Shown here: piece by piece, positions 45,533-58,000 of the stretch
How the letters are laid out: each line of letters opens with the position of its first letter
Numbering within the stretch: position 1 is the first letter of the stretch
Source of the DNA: Zeus faber
Lineage: Eukaryota > Chordata > Actinopteri > Zeiformes > Zeidae
Length of the DNA: 64,000 bases
Reading direction: 5' to 3'
NCBI GenBank assembly: GCA_960531495.1
Contig: OY482866.1
Coordinates: 12,745,365-12,809,364 of the forward strand
The notes under the pieces: model-generated
Seen by the model: the letters and a program-made list of their open reading frames with translations, nothing else
Database searches by the model: none
What the model was told of the DNA's origin: nothing
Made by a program: the position numbers and the translations under genes

Positions 45533-48510
45533 TATATTTTGACGTTTTTCGACATAGTATAGTATGTCGTTTTTGGGATATTTCTTGGCGTTGTATATTT
45601 TGACGTTTTTCGATATAGTATATAGTATGTCGTTTTTGTGATATTTATCTGGGTTGTGTATTTTATCGTTTTTGGGATATTTCTTGGCGTTGTATATTTT
45701 GACGTTTTTCGACATAGTATAGTATGTCGTTTTTGGGATATTTCTTGGCGTTGTATTTTTTGACGTTTTTCGACATAGTATAGTATGTCCTTTTTGTGAT
45801 ATTTTTTGGCGTTGTATATTTTGACTTTTTTCGACATAGTATATAGTATGTCGTATTTGTGAAATTTATCTGGGTTGTATATTTTGAAGTTTTTGTGATA
45901 TTTTTTTGAGTGGTATATTTTTACATTTTTCGACATAGTATATAGTATGTCGTTTTTGTGATATTTATCTGGGTCTTATATTTTGACGTTTTTGTGATAT
46001 TTTTCGAAGTGGTATATTTTGACGTTTTTCGACATAGTATGGTATGTCGTTTTTGTGATATTTTTCCGCGTGGTATATTTTGACGTTTTTCGACATAGTA
46101 TAGTTTGTCGTTTTTTGTGATATTTATTTGGGTTGTATATTTTACGTTTTTGTGATATTTTTTGGAGTGGTATATTTTGACGTTTTTCGACATAGTATAG
46201 TATGACGTTTTTGTGATATTTATCTGGGTTGTATATTTTGACGTTTTTGTGATATTTTTCGAAGTGGTAAATTTTGACGTTTTTCAACATAGTATAGTAT
46301 ATTGTTTTTTTTATATTTATCTGGGTTGTATATTTTGACGTTTTTGTGATATTTTTCCGAGTGGTATATTTTTACGTTTTTCGACATAGTATAGTATGTC
46401 GTTTTTGGGATATTTGTCTGGGTTGTATATTTTGACGTTTTTGGGATATTTTTCGGAGTGGTATATTTTGACATTTCTCGACATAGTATAGTATGTCGTT
46501 TTTGGGATATTTCTTGGCGTTGTATATTTTGACGTTTTTCGACATAGTATAGTATGTCGTTTTTGGGATATTTCTTGGCGTTGTATATTTTGACTTTTTT
46601 CGACATAGTATAGTATGTCGTTTTTGTGATATTTTTTGGCGTTGTTTATTTTGACGTTTTTCGATATAGTATAGTATGTCGTGTTTTGTGATATTTATTT
46701 GGGTTGTATATTTTGACGTTTTTGTGATATTTTTCAGAGTGGTATATTTTGACGTTTTTTGACATAGTATAGTATGTCGTTTTTGTGATATTTTTCCGCG
46801 TGGCATTTTTTGACGTTTTTCGACATAGTATAGTATGTCGTTTTTGTGATATTTATCTGGGTTGTGTATTTTAACGTTTTTGTGATATTTTTTGGAGTGG
46901 TATATTTTGATGTTTTTCGACATAGTATAGTATGTCGTTTTTGTGATATTTATCTGGGTTGTGTATTTTAACGTTTTTGTGATATTTTTTGGAGTGGTAT
47001 ATTTTGATGTTTTTCGACATAGTACAGTATGTCGTTTTTGTGATATTTTTTGCCGTTGTATATTTTTACATTTTTCGACATAGTATATAGTATGTCGTTT
47101 TTGCTATATTTATCTGGGTTGTATATTTTGTCGTTTTTGTGATATTTTTCGAAGTGGTATATTTTGACGTTTTTCAACATAGTATAGTATGTCGTTTTTG
47201 TTATATTTATCTGGGTTGTATATTTTGACGTTTTTGTGATATTTTTCCGAGTGGTATATTTTGACATTTTTCGACATAGTATAGTATGTCGTTTTTGGGA
47301 TATTTCTTGGCATTGTATATTTTGACGTTTTTCGACATAGTATAGTATATTGTTTTTTTTATATTTATCTGGGTTGTATATTTTGACGTTTTTGTGATAT
47401 TTTTCCGAGTGGTATATTTTTACGTTTTTCGACATAGTATAGTATGTCGTTTTTGGGATATTTCTCTGGGTTGTATATTTTGACGTTTTTGGGATATTTT
47501 TCGGAGTGGTATATTTTGACATTTTTCGACATAGTATAGTATGTCGTTTTTGGGATATTTCTTGGCGTTGTATATTTTGACGTTTTTCGACATAGTATAG
47601 TATGTCCTTTTTGTGATATTTTTTGGCGTTGTATATTTTGACTTTTTTCGACATAGTATATAGTATGTCGTATTTGTGAAATTTATCTGGGTTGTATATT
47701 TTGACGTTTTTTGACATAGTATAGTATGTCGTTTTTGGGATATTTCTTGGCGTTGTATATTTTGACGTTTTTCGACATAGTATAGTATGTCTTTTTTGGG
47801 ATATTTCTTGGCGTTGTATATTTTGACGTTTTTCGACATAGTATAGTATGTCCTTTTTGTGATATTTTTTGGCGTTGTATATTTTGACTTTTTTCGACAT
47901 AGTATATAGTATGTCGTATTTGTGAAATTTATCTGGGTTGTATATTTTGACGTTTTTTGACATAGTATAGTATGTCGTTTTTGGGATGTTTCTTGGCGTT
48001 GTATTTTTTGACGTTTTTCGACATAGTATAGTATGTCCTTTTTGTGATATTTTTTGGCGTTGTATATTTTGACTTTTTTCGACATAGTATAGTTTGTCGT
48101 ATTTGTGATATTTATTTGGGTTGTATATTTTACGTTTTTGTGATATTTTTTGGAGTGGTATATTTTGACGTTTTTCAACATAGTATAGTATGACGTTTTT
48201 GTGATATTTATCTGGGTTGTATATTTTGACGTTTTTGTGATATTTTTCGAAGTGGTATATATTGACGTTTTTCAACATAGTATAGTATATTGTTTTTTTT
48301 ATATTTATCTGGGTTGTATATTTTGACGTTTTTTTTGATATTTTTCCGAGTGGTATATTTTTACGTTTTTCGACAAACTATAGTATGTCGTTTTTGGGAT
48401 ATTTCTCTGGGTTGTATATTTTGACGTTTTTGGGATATTTTTCGGAGTGGTATATTTTGACGTTTTTCGACATAGTATAGTATGTCGTTTTTGGGATATT
48501 TCTTGGCGTT

Positions 48511-51500
48511 GTATATTTTGTTACTTTTCGACACAGGGTGTGTCATTTTTGGATGTTTTTTGGCCTAGTATAATTTGACAGTTTCTACATTGTATAGTAT
48601 GTAGTTTTTCAATGGTTTTGGCCTAGTATATTTTGAATATTTTTGACATAGTATAATATGTCGTTTTTCAATGTATTTGGCCTAGTATATTTTGAATATT
48701 TTCGGCAGGGTATAGTATGTTGTTCATGTGATATTTTTGGGCGTTGCATATTTAGACGTTTTTCGATATGTATTATGTTGTTTTGGGATATTTTTCGGCG
48801 TTGTATATTTTGACGTTTTTCGACATAGTATAGTATGTCGTTCTTGTGATATTTTTGGGGTTGCATATTTAGACGTTTTTCGATTTGTATTATGTTGTTT
48901 TGGGGATATTTGTTGGTGTTGTATATTTAGACGTTTTTCGACATAGTATAGTATGTCATTTTTGGGATATTTTTCGGCCTTGTATATTTTGACGTTTTTC
49001 GACATAATATAGTTCTTGTGATATTTTTGGCGTTGTATATTTAGACGTTTTTTGATATGTATTATGTTGTTTTTGGGATATTTACACCGTTGTATATTTT
49101 GACAGTTTTGGACGTAGTATAGTATTTTAGTCTTAGTATAGTATAGTATTTTAGTATAGTATTTTATTTTAAGTAATTTCCCCCTGGGATTATAAAAGTA
49201 TTTCTGATTCTGATTCTGATTCTGATTATGTAGTTTTTGTGATATTTTTTGGCATTGTATATTTAGACGTTTTTCGATATTTATTATGTTGTTTTTGGGA
49301 TATTTTTTGGTGTTGTATATTTAGACGTTTTTCAATATGTATTATGTTGTTTTTGGGATATTTTTCGGTGTTGTATATTTAGATGTTTTTCGATATGTAT
49401 TATGTCGTTTTTGGAATATTTTTTGGCCTTGTATATTTTGACGTTTTTCGACATAGTATTCATATGTTGTTCTCGTGATATTTTTGGCGTTGCATATATA
49501 GACGTTTTTCGATAAGTATTATGTCGTTTTTGGGATAATTTTCGGCCTTGTATATTTTGACCTTTTTCGACATAGTATAGTATGTCCTTTTTGTGATATT
49601 TTTTGGCGTTGTATATTTTGACTTTTTTCGACATAGTATATAGTATGTCGTATTGGTGAAATTTATCTGGGTTGTATATTTTGACGTTTTTGTGATATTT
49701 TTTTGAGTGGTATATTTTTACATTTTTCGACATAGTATATAGTATGTAGTTTTTGTGATATTTATCTGGGTTGTATATTTTGACGTTTTTCGACATAGTA
49801 TAGTATGTCGTTTTTGTGAAATTTATCTGGGTTGTATATTTTGACGTTTTTGTGATATTTTTCAGAGTGGTATATTTTGACGTTTTTCAACAGAGTATAG
49901 TATGTCGTTTTTGTTATATTTATCTGGGTTGTATATTTTGACGTTTTTCGACATAGTATAGTATGTCGTTTTTGTGATATTTATCTGGGTTGTATATTTT
50001 GACGTTTTTCGACATAGTATAGTATGTCGTTTTTGTGATATTTTTCAGAGTGGTATATTTTGACGTTTTTCGACATAGTATAGTATGTCGTTTTTGTGAA
50101 ATTTATCTGGGTTGTATATTTTGACGTTTTTGTGATATTTTTTGGAGTGGTATATTTTGACGTTTTTCAACAGAGTATAGTATGTCGTTTTTGTTATATT
50201 TATCTGGGTTGTATATTTTGACGTTTTTCGACATAGTATAGTATGTCGTTTTTGTGATATTTTTGGCGTTGCATATTTAGACGTTTTTCGATATGTGTTA
50301 TGTTATGTTTGGATATATTTCGGTGTTGTGTATTTTGACAGCTTTCGACATAGTATAGTATGTCGTTCAAATGATATTTTTGGCATTGTATATTTGGACA
50401 TTTTTCGATGTGCATTATGTTGTTTTTGGGATATTTTTCGGCGTTGTATATTTTGACAGTTTTCGACATGTATGTCGTTCTTGTGATATTTTTGGCGTTG
50501 CATATTTAGACGTTTTTCGATATGTATTATGTGGTTTTTGGGATATTTTTGGCGTTGTATATTTTGATAGTTTTCGACATAGTATAGTATGTCGTTCTTG
50601 TGATATTTTTGGTGTTGCATATTTAGACGTTTTTCGATATGTATTATGTTGTTTTTGGGAAATTTTTCGCCGTTGCATATTTAGACGTTTCTCGATATGT
50701 ATTATGTGGTTTTTGGGATATTTTTGGCGTTGTATATTTTGATAGTTTTCGACATAGTATCGTATGTCGTTCTTGTGATAGTTTTGTCGTTGTATATTTG
50801 GACGTTTTTCGATATGTATTATGTAGTTTTTGGGATATTTTTCTGAGTTGTATATTTGGACGTTTTTCGATGTGTATTATGTCGTTTTTGGAATATTTTT
50901 CGGCGTTGTGTATTTTGACAGTTTTCGACATAGAATAGTATGTCGTTTTTGTGATATTTTTCAGAGTGGTATATTTTGACGTATTTCGACATAGAATAGT
51001 ATGTCCTTTTTGTGATATTTATCTGGGTTGTATATTTTGACGTTTTTGTGAAATTTTTTGGAGTGGTATATTTTGACGTTTTTCGACATTGTATAGTATG
51101 TCGTATTTGTGATATTTGTCTGGGTTGTGTATTTTGACTTTTTTGTGATATTTTCCGGTGTGGTATATTTTTACGTTTTTCGACATAGTATAGTATGTCC
51201 TTTTTGTGATATTTTTTGGCGTTGTATATTTAGACTTTTTTCGACATAGTATATAGTATGTCGTATTGGTGAAATTTATATGGGTTGTATATTTTGACGT
51301 TTTTGTGATATTTTTTTGAGTGGTATATTTTTACATTTTTCGACATAGTATATAGTATGTCGTTTTTGTGATATTTATCTGGGTTGTATATTTTGACGTT
51401 TTTCGACATAGTATAGTATGTCGCTTTTGTGAAATTTATCTGGGTTGTATATTTTGACGTTTTTGTGATATTTTTTGGAGTGGTATATTTTGACGTTTTT

Positions 51501-54500
51501 CAACAGAGTATAGTATGTCGTTTTTGTTATATTTATCTGGGTTGTATATTTTGACGTTTTTCGACATAGTATAGTATGTCGTTTTTGTGAAATTTATCTG
51601 GGTTGTATATTTTGACGTTTTTGTGATATTTTTTGGCGTTTTCCGACATAGTATGTCGTTTTTGGGATATTTCTCTGGGTTGTATATTTTGACGTTTTTG
51701 GGATATTTTTCGGAGTGGTATATTTTGACATTTTTCGACATAGTATAGTATGTCGTTTTTGGGATATTTCTTGGCGTTGTATATTTTGACGTTTTTCGAC
51801 ATAGTATAGTATGTCGTTTTTGGGATATTTCTTGGCGTTGTATATTTTGACGTTTTTCAACATAGTATAGTATGACGTTTTTGTGATATTTATCTGGGTT
51901 GTATATTTTGACGTTTTGGGGATATTTCTTGGCGTTGTATATTTTGACGTTTTTCGACATAGTATAGTATGTCGTTTTTGGGATATTTCTTGCCGTTGTA
52001 TATTTTTACGTTTTTCGACATAGTATATAGTATGTCGTTTTTGTGATATTTATCTCGGTTGTGTATTTTATCGTTTTTGGGATATTTCTTGGCGTTGTAT
52101 ATTTTGACGTTTTTCGACATAGTATAGTATGTCGTTTTTGGGATATTTCTCTGGGTTGTATATTTTGTCGTTTTTGGGATATTTCTTGGCGTTGTATATT
52201 TTGACGTTTTTCGACATAGTATAGTATGTCGTTTTTGGGATATTTCTTGGCGTTGTATATTTTGACGTTTTTCGACATAGTATAGTATGTCGTTTTTGTG
52301 ATATTTTTGGCGTTGTTTATTTTGACGTTTTTCGACATAGTATAGTATGTCGTTTTTGTGATATTTTTGGCGTTGTTTATTTTGACGTTTTTCGACATAG
52401 TATAGCATGTCGTTTTTTGTGATATTTATTTGGGTTGTATATTTTGACGTTTTTGTGATATTTTTCAGAGTGGTATATTTTGACGTTTTTCGACAAAGTA
52501 TAGTATGTCGTTTTTGTGATATTTATCTGGGTTGTGTATTTTAACGTTTTTGTGATATTTTTTGGAGTGGTATATTTTGATGTTTTTCGACATAGTATAG
52601 TATGTTGTTTTTGTGATATTTATCTGGGTTGTGTATTTTAACGTTTTTGTGATATTTTTTGGAGTGGTATATTTTTACATTTTTCGACATAGTATATAGT
52701 ATGTCGTTTTTGTGATATTTATCTGGGTTGTGTATTTTAACGTTTTTGTGATTTTTTTTGGAGTGGTATATTTTGATGTTTTTCGACATACTATAGTATG
52801 TCGTATTTGTGAAATTTATCTGGGTTGTATATTTTGACGTTTTTGTGATATTTTTTTGAGTGGTATATTTTTACATTTTTCGACATAGTATATAGTATGT
52901 TGTTTTTGTGATATTTATCTGGGTTGTATATTTTGACGTTTTTCGACATAGTATAGTATGTCGTTTTTGTGAAATTTATCTGGGTTGTATATTTTGACGT
53001 TTTTGTGATATTTTTTGGAGTGGTATATTTTGACGTTTTTCAACAGAGTATAGTATGTCGTTTTTGTTATATTTATCTGGGTTGTATATTTTGACGTTTT
53101 TGTGATATTTTTCCGAGTGGTATATTTTTACGTTTTTCGACATAGTATAGTATGTCGTTTTTGGGATATTTCTCTGGGTTGTATATTTTGACGTTTTTGG
53201 GATATTTTTCGGAGTGGTATATTTTGACATTTTTCGACATAGTATAGTATGTCGTTTTTGGGATATTTCTTGGCGTTGTATATTTTGACGTTTTTCGACA
53301 TAGTATAGTATGTCGTTCTGGGATATTTCTTGGCGTTGTATATTTTGACGTTTTTCGACATAGTATAGTATGTCGTTTTTGGGATATTTCTTGGCGTTGT
53401 ATATTTTGACGTTTTTCAACATAGTATAGTATGTCGTTTTTGGGATATTTCTTGGCGTTGTATATTTTGACGTTTTTCGACATAGTATATAGTATGTCGT
53501 TTTTGTGATATTTATCTGGGTTGTGTATTTTATCGTTTTTGGGATATTTCTTGGCGTTGTATATTTTGACGTTTTTCGACATAGTATAGTATGTCGTTTT
53601 TGGGATATTTCTTGGCGTTGTATATTTTGACGTTTTTCGACATAGTATAGTATGTCCATTTTGTGATATTTTTTGGCGTTGTATATTTTGACTTTTTTCG
53701 ACATAGTATATAGTATGTCCTTTTTGTGATATTTTTTGGCGTTGTATATTTTGACTTTTTTCGACATAGTATATAGTATGTCGTATTTGTGAAATTTATC
53801 TGGGTTGTATATTTTGAAGTTTTTGTGATATTTTTTTGAGTGGTATATTTTTACATTTTTCGACATAGTATATAGTATGTCGTTTTTGTGATATTTATCT
53901 GGGTCTTATATTTTGACGTTTTTGTGATATTTTTCGAAGTGGTATATTTTGACGTTTTTCGACATAGTATGGTATGTCGTTTTTGTGATATTTTTCCGCG
54001 TGGTATATTTTGACGTTTTTCGACATAGTATAGTTTGTCGTTTTTTGTGATATTTATTTGGGTTGTATATTTTACGTTTTTGTGATATTTTTTGGAGTGG
54101 TATATTTTGACGTTTTTCAAGATAGTATAGTATGACGTTTTTGTGATATTTATCTGGGTTGTATATTTTGACGTTTTTGTGATATTTTTCGAAGTGGTAT
54201 ATTTTGACGTTTTTCAACATAGTATAGTATATTGTTTTTTTTATATTTATCTGGGTTGTATATTTTGACGTTTTTGTGATATTTTTCCGAGTGGTATATT
54301 TTTACGTTTTTCGACATAGTATAGTATGTCGTTTTTGGGATATTTGTCTGGGTTGTATATTTTGACGTTTTTGTGATATTTTTCCGAGTGGTATATTTTG
54401 ACATTTCTCGACATAGTATAGTATGTCGTTTTTGGGATATTTCTTGGCGTTGTATATTTTGACGTTTTTCGACATAGTATAGTATGTCGTTTTTGGGATA

Positions 54501-57500
54501 TTTCTTGGCGTTGTATATTTTGACTTTTTTCGACATAGTATAGTATGTCGTTTTTGTGATATTTTTTGGCGTTGTTTATTTTGACGTTTTTCGATATAGT
54601 ATAGTATGTCGTTTTTTGTGATATTTATTTGGGTTGTATATTTTGACGTTTTTGTGATATTTTTCAGGGTGGTATATTTTGACGTTTTTCGACATAGTAT
54701 AGTATGTCGTTTTTGTGATATTTTTCCGCGTGGCATTTTTATACGTTTTTCGACATAGTATAGTATGTCGTTTTTGTGATATTTATCTGGGTTGTGTATT
54801 TTAACGTTTTTGTGATATTTTTTGGAGTGGTATATTTTGATGTTTTTCGACATAGTATAGTATGTCGTTTTTGTGATATTTATCTGGGTTGTGTATTTTA
54901 ACGTTTTTGTGATATTTTTTGGAGTGGTATATTTTGATGTTTTTCGACATAGTACAGTATGTCGTTTTTGTGATATTTTTTGCCGTTGTATATTTTTACA
55001 TTTTTCGACATAGTATAGTATGTCGTTTTTGCTATATTTATCTGGGTTGTATATTTTGTCGTTTTTGTGATATTTTTCGAAGTGGTATATTTTGACGTTT
55101 TTCAACATAGTATAGTATGTCGTTTTTGTTATATTTATCTGGGTTGTATATTTTGACGTTTTTGTGATATTTTTCCGAGTGGTATATTTTTACGTTTTTC
55201 GACATAGTATAGTATGTCGTTTTTGGGATATTTCTCTGGGTTGTATATTTTGACGTTTTTGGGATATTTTTCGGAGTGGTATATTTTGACATTTTTCGAC
55301 ATAGTATAGTATGTCGTTTTTGGGATATTTCTTGGCGTTGTATATTTTGACGTTTTTCGACATAGTATAGTATGTCCTTTTTGTGATATTTTTTGGCGTT
55401 GTATATTTTGACTTTTTTCGACATAGTATATAGTATGTCGTATTTGTGAAATTTATCTGGGTTGTATATTTTGTCGTTTTTGTGATATTTTTCCGCGTGG
55501 TATATTTTGACGTTTTTCGACATAGTATCGTATGTCGTTTTTGTGATATTTATCTGGGTTGTATATTTTGACGTTTTTGTGATATTTTTCGAAGTGGTAT
55601 ATTTTGACGTTTTTCAACATAGTATAGTATGTCGTTTTTGTTATATTTATCTGGGTTGTATATTTTGACGTTTTTGTGATATTTTTCCGAGTGGTATATT
55701 TTTATGTTTTTCGACATAGTATAGTATGTCGTTTTTGGGATATTTCTCTGGGTTGTATATTTTGACGTTTTTGGGATATTTTTCGGAGTGGTATATTTTG
55801 ACATTTTTCGACATAGTATAGTATGTCGTTTTTGGGATATTTCTTGGCATTGTATATTTTGACGTTTTTCGACATAGTATAGTATGTCGTTTTTGGGATA
55901 TTTCTTGGCGTTGTATATTTTGACGTTTTTGTGATATTTTGATGTTTTTCGACATAGTACAGTATGTCGTTTTTGTGATATTTTTTGCCGTTGTATATTT
56001 TTACATTTTTCGACATAGTATATAGTATGTCGTTTTTGCTATATTTATCTGGGTTGTATATTTTGTCGTTTTTGTGATATTTTTCCGCGTGGTATATTTT
56101 GACGTTTTTCGACATAGTATAGTATGTCGTTTTTGTTATATTTATCTGGGTTGTATATTTTGACGTTTTTGTGATATTTTTCCGAGTGGTATATTTTTAC
56201 GTTTTTCGACATAGTATAAGTAAGTCGTTTTTGGGATATTTCTCTGGGTTGTATATTTTGACGTTTTTGGGATATTTTTCCGAGTGGTATATTTTGACAT
56301 TTTTCGACATATAGTATGTCGTTTTTGGGATATTTCTTGGCATTGTATCTTTTGACGTTTTTCGACATAGTATAGTATATTGTTTTTTTTATATTTATCT
56401 GGGTTGTATATTTTGACGTTTTTGTGATATTTTTCCGAGTGGTATATTTTGACGTTTTTCGACATAGTATAGTATGTCGTTTTTGGGATATTTCTCTGGG
56501 TTGTATATTTTGACGTTTTTGGGATATTTTTCGGAGTGGTATATTTTGACATTTTTCGACATAGTATAGTATGTCGTTTTTGGGATATTTCTTGGCGTTG
56601 TATATTTTGACGTTTTTCGACATAGTATAGTATGTCGTTTTTGTGATATTTCTTGGCGTTGTATATTTTGACTTTTTTCGACATAGTATAGTATGTCGTT
56701 TTTGTGATATTTTTTGGCGTTGTTTATTTTGACGTTTTTCGAAATAGTATAGTATGTCGTTTTTTGTGATATTTATTTGGGTTGTATATTTTGACGTTTT
56801 TGTGATATTTTTCAGAGTGGTATATTTTGACGTTTTTCGACATAGTATAGTATGTCGTTTTTGTGATATTTTTCCGCGTGGCATTTTTTGACGTTTTTCG
56901 ACATAGTATAGTATGTCGTTTTTGTGATATTTATCTGGGTTGTGTATTTTAACGTTTTTGTGATATTTTTTGGAGTGGTATATTTTGATGTTTTTCGACA
57001 TAGTACAGTATGTCGTTTTTGTGATATTTTTTGCCGTTGTATATTTTTACATTTTTCGACATAGTATATAGTATGTCGTTTTTGTGATATTTATCTGGGT
57101 TGTATATTTTGTCGTTTTTGTGATATTTTTCCGCGTGGTATATTTTGACGTTTTTCGACATAGTATAGTATGTCGTTTTTGTGATATTTATCTGGGTTGT
57201 ATATTTTGACGTTTTTGTGATATTTTTCCGAGTGGTATATTTTGACGTTTTTCGACATAGTATAGTATGTCGTTTTTGGGATATTTCTCTGGGTTGTATA
57301 TTTTGACGTTTTTGGGATATTTTTCGGAGTGGTATATTTTGACATTTTTCGACATAGTATAGTATGTCGTTTTTGGGATATTTCTTGGCGTTGTATATTT
57401 TGACGTTTTTCGACATAGTATAGTATGTCGTTTTTGGGATATTTCTTGGCGTTGTATATTTTGACGTTTTTCGACATAGTATAGTATGTCGTTTTTTGTG

Positions 57501-58000
57501 ATATTTATTTGGGTTGTATATTTTGACGTTTTTGTGATATTTTTCAGAGTGGTATATTTTGACGTTTTTCGACATAGTATAGTATGTCGTTTTTGTGATA
57601 TTTATCTGTTTTTCGACATAGTACACTATGTCGTTTTTGTGATATTTTCTGCCGTTGTATATTTTGAAGTTTTTCGACATTGTATAGTATGTCGTTTTTG
57701 GGATATTTGTCTGGGTTGTATATTTTGACGTTTTTGTGATATTTTTCGGAGTGGTATATTTTGACGTTTTTCGACATAGTATAGTATGTCGTTTTTTAAA
57801 TTTTTATCTGGGTTGTATATTTTGATGTTTTTGTGATATTTTTTGGTGTGGTATATTTTGACGTTTTTCGACATATGTCGTTTTTGTGATATTTTTTGGT
57901 GTGGTATATTTTGACGTTTTTCAACATAGTATAGTATGTCGTTTTTGTGATATTTATCTGGGTTGTATATTTTGACGTTTTTGTGATTTTTTTCGGAGTG
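48511..58000. repeat. Higher-order repeat unit 3 (right end diverged)
   Basis: It is collinear with units 1 and 2 from 48511 to about 55.1 kb, including the LINE tail at 49172. After that the subunit order departs and local blocks of some hundreds of bases recur. It has no Tc1-like transposon; the equivalent place near 53.40-53.46 kb is plain satellite. The right limit is approximate. Confidence 0.75.
49172..49227 (+). mobile_element. 5'-truncated LINE tail, copy 3
   Basis: The same sequence as at 39391, 9781 bp away. It marks the third higher-order repeat. Confidence 0.65.

Larger units (their letters stand above)
38727..48510. repeat. Higher-order repeat unit 2 (9784 bp)
   Basis: It is a near-identical tandem copy of unit 1, with the LINE tail at 39391 and the transposon at 43928. 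It differs by gain or loss of a few 36- to 61-bp subunits: 86 bp longer between the LINE tail and the transposon, about 125 bp shorter after it. Confidence 0.9.
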
